A stretch of DNA of 64,000 nucleotides from Flectonema sp. DT1601 (lineage: Eukaryota; Euglenozoa; Diplonemea; Diplonemida; Diplonemidae), in assembly GCA_964019425.1 (NCBI GenBank), contig OZ025849.1, positions 434,001 through 498,000 on the forward strand. Reading direction: 5' to 3'. The stretch's first letter is position 1. Every line of letters starts with the position of its first letter. This document shows positions 50,727 to 59,678 of the stretch, one piece after another. Under the pieces are notes generated by a model, which searched no databases, was not told where the DNA came from, and was given only the letters and a program-made list of their open reading frames with translations. The translations under genes were made by a program, and so were the position numbers.

Positions 50727-53510
50727 ATGGAACACGCGCCAAAGTTCTCACCGATTACGGTTATTGAAGGTCGTAGAAATCCCATCGCATGGGAACCAAA
50801 ACACGTCAGGGAACGGTTAGCCAGAGCAAGACTCCAAAAAGGAGATAAAGACAAAATCATGGCTGCTGAATATCGTCGTATTGCTATGAGAAGGGAGATG
50901 GTTGACAGAGTAGCTGCTCACCACTCTCGAGTAAAAAGTGTTGCAGCAGGAAAGCACACCCTACCATCTTCACCGGCAAAAGCAAGACACGAAAAAGCCC
51001 ACGCTAGAAGAGAACAAAAGCTCCAACAAAAGAAGCAGCGAGTCATTGATCATCACAAAAAAATTGAGGTCGCAGTTCACAATACGAAAACTCGCAGAAC
51101 TGACACAAAAGCAGCAACACGCCACAGTCAGGCTGAAGCCCGTCGATACAGCAGCCTGTTAGAACGTACGAGACAGTTGCAAGAAAAAAGTAAAAAGATC
51201 CGTGTCGCTAAACAAACAAGACAGACCCGTTTAGAAGAATCAAAGCAGAGTACCAGAGAAGTGATCTCTGGATACAAACTTGACTCTGCTGCTATTGAAG
51301 AAGCAACTTTCGAACAAGTTCAACGAGTTCTTACCAACAGAACAACTGTAAACAGAGCGAAGGAATTACTTCAGCTGTTGTCACACAACTTTGAGAAGAT
51401 GTTAGCAGAAGAAAAGCAAGTAACTACTGATGACACACCTGTTGGTACATCACCTCAGAGAGCTAATGGGAAACTACCAGTAAATCCAAGACAATTCTTA
51501 TCTGCATATATCTGTATGGGAGGTCTAACTCAAGGAACTGGTCAGGAACCTAATGCTCTCGACAAGGCTGTCCAGGAACACGCTGTCCAAGTTATCGACT
51601 CTCTTGGTGCCGTGTTGTCTCACATGGAAGGCGCTGACACAGACGAGGATGATGAACGTGAATTGCGCTCTACTATGAAGAAGTTCGCAAACGAATGGGC
51701 CGACTACGAAACATCATTCGCCGCATGGAAGAAGAAAGACCATAAAGAACTCTTAAACCATTACATCACAACATACAGTGAAGTTGAAAGAGGTCGCGTT
51801 GATATTATCGCACAAACAGCTCAGAATGGATCAAGAAGACCAGAAGAACACAGAGAGTTAATGACTGCTATTGATGAATCTCTTGAGAAGATAAAGATTC
51901 AAATCGCTCGTTTAGGAGGCAATGATGGTATTGAAACTTTAACAACTCGATTACAAGAAATGTACGACCAGCACCAGTTAACTCCACAAATGGCTCCGTC
52001 AGCTACACCAGACGTGTTGAGTACAGCAAGTACCCCAAGATCAACTACAACACCAAGGCAGCAGTCAACAAGTCCTACTCATAGTAGATCTCCAATATTG
52101 TCGGAGGAAGAGAGACAAAAGAAAGAAAAGATTCAAATGCTTCTAACCAAAGCCAAGATGGCTCACGAAGCTGTTTTCATGACCCACGACCACAAAAAGG
52201 AAATGGAAAAGCAAGAAGAAGAAGCCGAAGGTCTCACAGTAAAGAAGATTAAGAAAGCTGCGGAGAAAGCCTACTGGGACATCCTCGGTGAGGAATTAAG
52301 TTCCGACCCTCCAAATATCGATAGAATCTGTACAGTGTTGGAAGGTATTAAAGAACAACTCCTCGACATTACTCCTCGCAAGATGAAAACAAAACTCGAA
52401 TCAGAGATGTCAGATAAGATAGATTGGGAACTACTAAAGAGATCTCTTAACTATTCTACTTTGGGAGATTTAATTAAATTCTTCATTGGGAAAATCCTCG
52501 AACTAGAAGCCCCAGCAGACAACGACGCAACCAAAGCAGCCACAGAAGCTCAATTAGAGTACATCAGCAGCGGTGTTGAGATGCACAAAATTGTAGTTTC
52601 TTCATTCAGATTTATATCTGATAAGTTAAACAAACTTTCAAAAGCAATTCACGATGCGAGGAAATCACTTTTTGGTCCGCTACTTGCAAAGGATGTTGAG
52701 TCTCATGTTCAAGCATTATTCACGGAGGAGTTGCAGCAAAATGTCCATCAGCTCCAAAACACCCGTCAGTACCTCTTAGACACATTGAAGGGTGCCTTAC
52801 CAATCACACCTGACTCTAAGCCTGAAGAGTTGGGATATAAATCTACTCTTACTGTTGAGGACGTCATGAATAAGAGTAACAAATTATACACCTTAGTCCC
52901 GAAAATGGCTATCCTAAGATGTGTGACTCAGCCAAAGACTACTGAGAAGAACTTTCCTGAATTACTAAAACTGGATAAGGATTTGTTGCGAATTGCTGCT
53001 GACAAAATCCAACTCGTCACCCTCTCTGCTGCAATTGCTGGTTTATCAGCTCAACTAACTGGTTCACAGAAAGTGATGAAGCCTGTTGCGGATGCGGCAT
53101 GTGAAATGTTATCAACACCTGGTATCAGATTATCTCACGTTATTGAAGAAGTAATTCACATTATTGATCGAGAGCTTGGCAGACCAACCCCTGAAGAGAC
53201 TTTAAAACTGCTGACTGGTATGCTTCAGAAGGTTGCCTCACCAGACGATAAGGTCTACCAGACTTATCAAAAACGTTTGGCTGGATTAATATCGCAGCTT
53301 ATAATCTCTGGACCAGAAGCAGTTCCTTCAGTTTCCTCAACTCCATTTGCTCACTTAGCCACTCAGGTTCAATCGCTTGTACTTCCACTATCGAAAGTGG
53401 CAACACTCAACGTCAAGTGGTGCCGTATGTTCTATGATTCGGTTCTCTCAGCGATCGTCGATGACATGCAAAAAGCAAACGCTGACGCCTTGGACGGTGG
53501 GGAGTTGTAA
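50727..53510 (+). CDS. TCP11-family protein with long basic N-terminal region
   Basis: 927 residues from MEHAPKFSPI. Residues 1-210 are a very basic, K/R/Q/A-rich helix (ERLARARLQKGDKDKIMAAE; HARREQKLQQKKQRV), suited to bind microtubules or acidic surfaces. Residues 210-420 are mixed helices, 420-460 an S/T/P linker. The TCP11 domain fills about 465-925: EKAYWDILGEELSSDPPNID, LKEQ-like IKEQLLDITPRKMKTKLES, IKFFIGKILELEAPADND and the end LSKVATLNVKWCRMFYDSVL. The TCP11 part is clearly paralogous to the gene just upstream on the same strand; the basic region is unique to this one. Full-length family members elsewhere have a similar basic coiled start. Confidence 0.88.
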   Translation: MEHAPKFSPITVIEGRRNPIAWEPKHVRERLARARLQKGDKDKIMAAEYRRIAMRREMVDRVAAHHSRVKSVAAGKHTLPSSPAKARHEKAHARREQKLQQKKQRVIDHHKKIEVAVHNTKTRRTDTKAATRHSQAEARRYSSLLERTRQLQEKSKKIRVAKQTRQTRLEESKQSTREVISGYKLDSAAIEEATFEQVQRVLTNRTTVNRAKELLQLLSHNFEKMLAEEKQVTTDDTPVGTSPQRANGKLPVNPRQFLSAYICMGGLTQGTGQEPNALDKAVQEHAVQVIDSLGAVLSHMEGADTDEDDERELRSTMKKFANEWADYETSFAAWKKKDHKELLNHYITTYSEVERGRVDIIAQTAQNGSRRPEEHRELMTAIDESLEKIKIQIARLGGNDGIETLTTRLQEMYDQHQLTPQMAPSATPDVLSTASTPRSTTTPRQQSTSPTHSRSPILSEEERQKKEKIQMLLTKAKMAHEAVFMTHDHKKEMEKQEEEAEGLTVKKIKKAAEKAYWDILGEELSSDPPNIDRICTVLEGIKEQLLDITPRKMKTKLESEMSDKIDWELLKRSLNYSTLGDLIKFFIGKILELEAPADNDATKAATEAQLEYISSGVEMHKIVVSSFRFISDKLNKLSKAIHDARKSLFGPLLAKDVESHVQALFTEELQQNVHQLQNTRQYLLDTLKGALPITPDSKPEELGYKSTLTVEDVMNKSNKLYTLVPKMAILRCVTQPKTTEKNFPELLKLDKDLLRIAADKIQLVTLSAAIAGLSAQLTGSQKVMKPVADAACEMLSTPGIRLSHVIEEVIHIIDRELGRPTPEETLKLLTGMLQKVASPDDKVYQTYQKRLAGLISQLIISGPEAVPSVSSTPFAHLATQVQSLVLPLSKVATLNVKWCRMFYDSVLSAIVDDMQKANADALDGGEL

Positions 53511-55178
53511 ACCTTGAAGAATATTGCAGCGCGTAAACCCTCAACTTTGGATTTTAAAAGTCGGCTTTCGATTCGCATGCAAGTACTCTGATTTTTTTTC
53601 CCCCTCTTTTCTTTTTTTTTTCTTTTTTTCGGATAGTTCACCCTCTGCTAAAGTTTTCGAGTGATTTTGTGTTGACCCAAACCCAAAACAAAAAAAAAAA
53701 CAAAAAAATAAAGAGGGAGAGACTACTGATCATTTATTTTTATTTTCCGCAGGAGCTTGCTGTCGTGCCTTGCGTTGAGAACTTAATATTTTTATACATA
53801 CATGCGTTGGATTTTTTTTTTTTTTTTTTAAAGTTGTGAAGGCCCCTCTTGAGGTATTCCATCCTTCTTGAAGGGAGCACATTGTTTACAACCCGCATTT
53901 AGGTAGTTTTTTCGTAAATACCAAATGCTTCCTGTTATATATAAAGCAAAATTCCTTTACTCCCCATCTTAATTTTTCTCTCTCTTTTTCCCCTATTATT
54001 ATTTTATTGTTTGATATATTTTGACTTAGAAGAAAATAGAGGACAAAATAAAGTCTAAAGGTCATCACCATCAGCTTTAGTAGCTAAATTGCCTTAGAAA
54101 AATTTAAAAAAAAAAAAAAAAAAAGAATTTTTTCCTCTGAATAGTATCTTCACTTGTTCTCTTTGATTCTGTTGTGGTAATGCTTCTTAGTATTTTTAAT
54201 AGAGTCAGTGAATAGTTTTTCAGGGCTCCCCCCCTGATGTCATCGGCAGGATTGCTGTTGTTTTATATGAAAGAATAAATAAACAAATTAATTAACCTTC
54301 TAACTGTTTAAATGGAAAAAAAAAAAAAAAAAAAAAAATCTTTTTTTGTTGGAATCTAATTGGTTATCCCGTCATTTTGTCCCAGCCTACCCTTGCCTGT
54401 CCACACTTTTTTTATTTTTAATTTTTTATAGCTGTTTCTTGGCTATACCTTGATTATGGTTTTTGCAAAAAAAAAAAAAAAGTAAAAATCTTAGTTTAAT
54501 GATTGTGTTTTGTCATGTGTGTCCTGCCCTCGTACGTGTATTTAATATAATATGCAATAAATATGTTAGCAGATCGTTTTTTTGTTGTGTTTTTATTATA
54601 TTTTAGTTTTTTTTAGGTCGAACGACTTGAAGAGATTTTCCCCTATTCTATCTTCCATTTTTTTTTTTCTTTCTCTCTCTCTCTCTCTCTCTCCCTCTCT
54701 CGCATGCCTATAGTAATGAAATTAAGGTTTTTTCTCTCCTTTTGTCCCTATCCTAATATAATTATAATTATGGTTTGTTACTGATAATTGGATGTTGTTT
54801 GTAAAAAATGTCTCTAATTGCGGAGATAAAAATAGCAAAACACAAGTATCTGATAATTTTTGATTGTGAAGACTGCTGTTGTCTTCTTTTTGTTGGTTTT
54901 ACCCCCTATTTCTATCTCTATAATTTTTTTTTTTTTTAATTTTTTTTTTTAAAAAAGGTCACCACAAAAAAAAAAAAAAAAAAAAAAATTAGCTCTCACA
55001 CAACTTTTTTTTTTTTTTTTTTTTTGAACCCCAAATCTTTGTTTTTGCCCATTTCTTTTTATTTTATTTTATTTTATTTTCCGGATCTCATTGAGATGCT
55101 TCAGTTTGATCTTTTAAATTGATTACTTTTATAACATTTTTTTTTAAATTTTCAAATAACTAGATTAAACATAAAAGA
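53511..55178. other. Spacer with CT and TTTTA microsatellites
   Basis: No gene seen. It has a (CT)n run at about 54670-54702, a (TTTTA)n run at about 55058-55080 and many A/T homopolymers. Likely polyadenylation-type AATAAA motifs occur near 54274 and 54557. Confidence 0.5.
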
Positions 55179-56735
55179 ATGAAGAGACAACACGATCCAG
55201 GTATACTCCAAGGAAGTGCTGCATTAAATAAAATCAATGATGGAGGTGTCCTTTCAACGAAAGGAGGAATCGTTCCAACTCCTGAGACGTTCCGGATAAC
55301 ACGCCAAGGCTATCTCTCATCAGAGAATAAACCTTCAGTGATCAGAAAAGGTTATGTCTCAGAGCCAGATATTACAAGTTGTGATGAAGGGCTTATGAGA
55401 GCGAAGAGAAAGGTTCAACCTCCAGTTTTACGAGAGTCAGTTGCTAAGAAGAAGAGTCCGTTGTCACCATCGGTTCACAGTACTATAAAATATATCACCT
55501 CTCCTGAGTGTTTTCCACCTGAAACACCTCCGACTTGTAGGAAGAGTAGGATATTCTCTCCAACAACAACAGTTGCCGTTGCCAATGGTAGTTTGACGAT
55601 AAAAACTCGTGAAAGCAAAACAATACCAAGCAAACGAAGAGTTGAGATTCCAACCAGTCCTGACCCTGTCACTGGTAAAAAGATTGTCACGAGTCTGACA
55701 AACATGGAAACCTCTGGGAGGGAAGAGTATCGAATCAACGTCCTTGAAGGCAGGTCTCCACTTATCGATCGTACACTTATCGACCCGATGAGTCAACTAA
55801 CTCCCCAACGAACTATTTCAGTTGGTGTTTTATGGCCCAACAAAGAACTTCAGAATTTACGTCTCTGCATCAATCGCTGTCCAGTTAGTATGAGGGAACT
55901 AAAAGCTGCTCTACATGGATTCTTAGTAAATGAGTATGCTTTGAAAAAGAAAGCTGAGAGAGGAATTAACCTCCTTGATAGAATTGACGTCACAGATATC
56001 ATAAATAAATTATCTTTAGGTGATGTGTTAACTTGTTATGGACAACCTGCAAACTGGAAGAAATTGACTTCTTTATCTCAAGCGTTTCCACCACCTGATA
56101 AACAACAACCTGTACATGGATATGAATTCTTTGTAACGACAAAGACAAGTAGATCTGGTCATCATTCAAGATTACGAATGCCTCGAATCTCAAGAAGTCT
56201 AGCTGACTGTACGAGGAATATAATGAGAGCAAGCAAAGTCGATAAATCGGTGAATGAAATAATTGACAAAAGTCATGAAGTGTGGGAAACCTTTGACGAA
56301 ACCACGAAACCACGCAACTTCGATGTGGAACATTTGAATACAATTCCAATATTACCCAGCAGATACTTGAGCGAAGTTATAGATCCCAATACCTCTGTTA
56401 GTAGTCGTGAGGATGATGTTCCATCCCCACTGAGATTGTGGCATAAATATAAAAAAGACAACTACAACGTCAATCCAACAACTTCTATTCCTGAAGAATT
56501 CTTATCATCGGTTTCAATGTCAACAGTACTGGCACTTCTAAATCACATTAAAGAAGAAGAAAATAGAGTTACTCGTAAACTGGGTGTAATTAACTCACAG
56601 CTGTTGTCAGATACGATAGGTTCAAGTACGACTAATCGACGTAAGAAGTCAATGGAGCATTATATTTATTGTTTACGATTCGCTGTTAGTGAGTTGCAAG
56701 TTATAGTTTCTGCACATAGCAGTCCTATGGGATAG
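55179..56735 (+). CDS. Basic protein with a doublecortin-like segment
   Basis: 518 residues. Residues 1-200 are disordered, basic and S/P/T-rich. Residues about 213-295 have the length and pattern of a doublecortin domain: a first strand ISVGVLWPN, LRLCINRCPVSMRELKAALH for the second strand and helix, INLLDRIDVTDIINKL for the turn, and LSLGDVLTCYGQPANWKKL for the common L-x-x-G-x-x-Y-x-x-x-G-x-E-x-F end. Doublecortin domains bind microtubules, often at flagellar or basal-body structures. The rest is mainly helical, without a recognised domain. The assignment is by pattern only. Acceptor is weak: AG at 55162-55163. Confidence 0.72.
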   Translation: MKRQHDPGILQGSAALNKINDGGVLSTKGGIVPTPETFRITRQGYLSSENKPSVIRKGYVSEPDITSCDEGLMRAKRKVQPPVLRESVAKKKSPLSPSVHSTIKYITSPECFPPETPPTCRKSRIFSPTTTVAVANGSLTIKTRESKTIPSKRRVEIPTSPDPVTGKKIVTSLTNMETSGREEYRINVLEGRSPLIDRTLIDPMSQLTPQRTISVGVLWPNKELQNLRLCINRCPVSMRELKAALHGFLVNEYALKKKAERGINLLDRIDVTDIINKLSLGDVLTCYGQPANWKKLTSLSQAFPPPDKQQPVHGYEFFVTTKTSRSGHHSRLRMPRISRSLADCTRNIMRASKVDKSVNEIIDKSHEVWETFDETTKPRNFDVEHLNTIPILPSRYLSEVIDPNTSVSSREDDVPSPLRLWHKYKKDNYNVNPTTSIPEEFLSSVSMSTVLALLNHIKEEENRVTRKLGVINSQLLSDTIGSSTTNRRKKSMEHYIYCLRFAVSELQVIVSAHSSPMG

Positions 56736-56918
56736 CTGGGTAACCTTAAAAGAGATTCTTCATTTTTCTTTTTTTTTCTTGTTCTTTGTTAGTTCGGTAA
56801 ATTAATTCTGTTTTTATTGACATGTCCTGTACTTGTATCTGTGACTTTGTTCACACCCTGTGGGTGTCCTTGTACTTCTTTATTGAGGTTAGAATCGTTG
56901 TTGTTTACTTGTCTATCA

Positions 56919-56933
56919 AAACCTTCTTCTAAG
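56919..56933 (+). promoter_or_regulatory. Probable trans-splice acceptor
   Basis: AAACCTTCTTCTAAG with AG at 56932-56933, nine bases before the ATG at 56942. The stop of the upstream gene is about 200 bases away. Confidence 0.5.
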
Positions 56934-56941
56934 GGTACGTC

Positions 56942-57445
56942 ATGTTGTACGAAAATGAAAACTCATACGTCGATGGTACCGCCGCAGATATCTTCGGTAA
57001 CATGACTGTGCAAGGTGAACACCTACGAGTTCTTCGACAAGAGTTGACTCATCGTAAAACTCATTTAGAAAAGAATCACAAAAAGGAAAGTGCCATGCTG
57101 GAAGTCATGAGAAGAATTGAAGCAGAGAGGAGGAGATCAACTGAAATGTTAGAAGTGTTGGAGAGCAGGGTCACTAGCACACAATTAGTCGCTGCTTTCG
57201 AAATCTTGGGATACCCTGAAAATACAATAACAGAATTGAGAATGCTATTGGATAATCTCGTAGAGCAAAATCCACAACTTCTTGTCGAGGCACCACCGAT
57301 ACCGCTTTCAGATCATCAGTCTCAAAACACTTCTCCGAATAAAAATAAAGATACCAGTGGAACCACAGCATTCAGTGCCATGTGGGATTCCAAGTCTCCT
57401 GATCTTGACGTTAATTCCTATAAGGAGTTGCTGAAGAAGATGTAA
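56942..57445 (+). CDS. Small coiled-coil protein
   Basis: 167 residues. Residues 25-80 form a coiled coil (GEHLRVLRQELTHRKTHLEK through IEAERRRSTEMLEVLESR). Residues 82-110 (STQLVAAFEILGYPENTITE) form a short helical pair that recalls half of an EF-hand or a kinetoplastid cytoskeletal motif, without calcium ligands. The tail is S/N/P-rich and ends in a short helix. No family recognised. An overlapping frame at 56817-57005 is spacer plus shadow. Confidence 0.75.
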   Translation: MLYENENSYVDGTAADIFGNMTVQGEHLRVLRQELTHRKTHLEKNHKKESAMLEVMRRIEAERRRSTEMLEVLESRVTSTQLVAAFEILGYPENTITELRMLLDNLVEQNPQLLVEAPPIPLSDHQSQNTSPNKNKDTSGTTAFSAMWDSKSPDLDVNSYKELLKKM

Positions 57446-57570
57446 ACCACGAAATCCATTACGACTCCTGATGTACTCAAGGAAGAGTTCTTTTGATAAA
57501 TGTTATTATGTTATGTTACGTTAGATTTTATTATATTGTCTGGTTGTATGTGAATGTGTGTAAATGATCA

Positions 57571-57582
57571 TTATTTCTTTAG
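57571..57582 (+). promoter_or_regulatory. Probable trans-splice acceptor deciding the carboxypeptidase start
   Basis: TTATTTCTTTAG with AG at 57581-57582. The longest frame starts 12 codons before the ATG at 57600; only the latter leaves a signal peptide at the N-terminus. Confidence 0.6.
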
Positions 57583-57599
57583 AAAAATCAAAAAAAAAA

Positions 57600-59159
57600 A
57601 TGAAGTTACTTTCTGCTGTCTTGTGCAGCTTTGCCGCCACTGCGTTGGCGGATTACCCGACTCGACATGAAGTGACGTCACTTCCTGGAGTTCCTGTGAT
57701 GCCATCGAAGCTTTTCACGGGATACATTAATGCTGGAACACCACCAAGTGGAGTTGGGAATATGTTCTTTCATTACTGGATGGTAATGAGTGAGAACAAT
57801 CCATCTACAGATCCTGTTGTATTTTGGTACAATGGAGGTCCAGGAGCATCATCACTCTTTGGAATGCTTCAAGAATTCGGACCACTCCTCCTCAACGAAA
57901 ACAGTTACGATGACAACTGGAGAAAGACTGGAATTCCAACTCCACAATCAAACCCATTCGCTTGGTCAAAGAACGCGACTATCGTTGCGATTGACTCCCC
58001 ACCTCCAATGGGATTCTCTTTCTGTTCAGAAGAAGGACCAGCTGGTAAGCCAACTTCATGTGGTCCGTGGACTGATAAAACAGTCTTTGCTGCTAACCAC
58101 AAGGCACACGTTTCTTTCTTTAATGATATCTTCCCAGAGCTGAAGCCAAACCCTTTCTTCTTCTTTGGAGAGTCTTACGCTGGAGTGTACGTACCAGGAT
58201 TTGTTAACGCACTTTTAGATGACCCAGTTCCTGGATTGAACTTCAGAGGATTTGGTGTTGGTGATGGTTGGACTGGATGTGTTCCAAAGGCTGGAGAGAA
58301 GCCTGACTACTGCACCAACCTCGACAATGTTGGATTCTTTAAATACCCAAATGTTAACTATGGACCTTGGTATGACATTCAGTTCTTCAATGGACACAAC
58401 CAGTTTAGTCAGAGTCTTCACAGAGAGATTATGTCTACTTGCACTGTTGCGGAGCTTCAAACCCCAAACTTGTCCCCTCAGTGTCAGACACTCATTGATG
58501 AGATGTCTGAGGAAATTGGAGGATGGTACGCATACAATCTTTACAACAACTGTCCACAAAAAGACTTAAAACACGGTATTAACAACGCCTTGAAACACAG
58601 AAAGAGAGTTCTTAACAAAGTTGCTAACGGAGGAGGTCTAACTACCGGAGTGTGTCCAGGGAATGCTATGCCTGACTGGCTTCTTCTTAATGAGACTCTT
58701 GATGCTATTGCAGCCCCAAGAAACTCAGCATTTATTAATTTAGATAATGGTCACGGTTTTAACTACACTTCTGATCAAACTGATATCAGATTCATCTACA
58801 AGAAGGCTCTTGACAGTAATCTTACTGTTCTTGTTTACGAGGGAGACACTGATGCCTGTGGTCTACAGACGTCACCAATCGAGGACAAGTTTGTTTCATT
58901 TTTTCAAGCTATTGGACTTCAAAAGACTCAGAAGTGGCGTCCATGGACAACTGACGGAGCTCAACAAATGGCTGGTTACGTCATCGAATGGGAAGGAGGA
59001 AAGGCTAGATTTATTGATGTTAGAGGAGCTGGTCACTTAGTACCTCACAATCAGCCAGAAGTATCTCTTTTAATGCTTAACAACTTTATTTGTCAAGCAA
59101 CCCATGCCCCGGGTGCTTGCCCGCTACCAAAATACATTAAACCACAGGAGGAGCTGTGA
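57600..59159 (+). CDS. Serine carboxypeptidase, family S10
   Basis: 519 residues from MKLLSAVLCSFAATALADYP, a signal peptide of about 17 residues. S10 hallmarks are in order: substrate-binding VFWYNGGPGASSLFG near residue 80, nucleophile S192 in GESYAG, catalytic aspartate (D418 in EGDTDACG, by comparison with yeast CPY) and H479 in GAGHLVPHNQPE. Several NxT/NxS glycosylation sites are present. The enzyme removes C-terminal residues from peptides at acidic pH in lysosome-like compartments. The aspartate segment differs slightly from the usual G-D-x-D-F-I but keeps the acid. The leader is short and ends with an 11-base A run before the ATG. Confidence 0.95.
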   Translation: MKLLSAVLCSFAATALADYPTRHEVTSLPGVPVMPSKLFTGYINAGTPPSGVGNMFFHYWMVMSENNPSTDPVVFWYNGGPGASSLFGMLQEFGPLLLNENSYDDNWRKTGIPTPQSNPFAWSKNATIVAIDSPPPMGFSFCSEEGPAGKPTSCGPWTDKTVFAANHKAHVSFFNDIFPELKPNPFFFFGESYAGVYVPGFVNALLDDPVPGLNFRGFGVGDGWTGCVPKAGEKPDYCTNLDNVGFFKYPNVNYGPWYDIQFFNGHNQFSQSLHREIMSTCTVAELQTPNLSPQCQTLIDEMSEEIGGWYAYNLYNNCPQKDLKHGINNALKHRKRVLNKVANGGGLTTGVCPGNAMPDWLLLNETLDAIAAPRNSAFINLDNGHGFNYTSDQTDIRFIYKKALDSNLTVLVYEGDTDACGLQTSPIEDKFVSFFQAIGLQKTQKWRPWTTDGAQQMAGYVIEWEGGKARFIDVRGAGHLVPHNQPEVSLLMLNNFICQATHAPGACPLPKYIKPQEEL

Positions 59160-59678
59160 GGTTTGTAGAATAGGAATTCTTCCTGTTCTTGTTGTTGTGT
59201 TTTTCATCTAAAAAAAAAAACGAATTTTCCCCTGTTTTTCTTTTTTTTTTTTTTAAAATTAATTTTTAATTTATAATTCTTGGCTTCGCGCTCGATGACT
59301 TTTTTTTCTATTTCTTCTTCTGTATAATTAAACGAGAGGCACGCGACTAGATGTGAATCGATTCGTAGACGGCAGTCATATTTGCTTCCAATAATAATTC
59401 GCTACCGTCATCATCTCCCTCAGTAAGAAACCATCAGTTCTAGAAGCTGTTTTCACTCTGTTGTCACCTCGCTTATGTTCTCGTTTCCGGTGTTACGTGT
59501 GTTGTGTAATTCTATTGATAGGTGATAGTGACTGTCTACTGACGTTATTCTTATTCTTTTTTTTAAAATCAGCATATGAGATTTATCTTTTGAAAGGCTT
59601 TTTCTGTTTTGATTGTTAAGTAGATTTATTATTTTTTTGTAATTTCTAATAACAGACACTTTAGTTGTTTTTTACATA
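59160..59678. other. Spacer, no gene seen
   Basis: AT-rich with A and T runs. AATAACAG with AG at 59654-59655, after a T-rich stretch, is the likely acceptor for the next gene. Confidence 0.45.
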
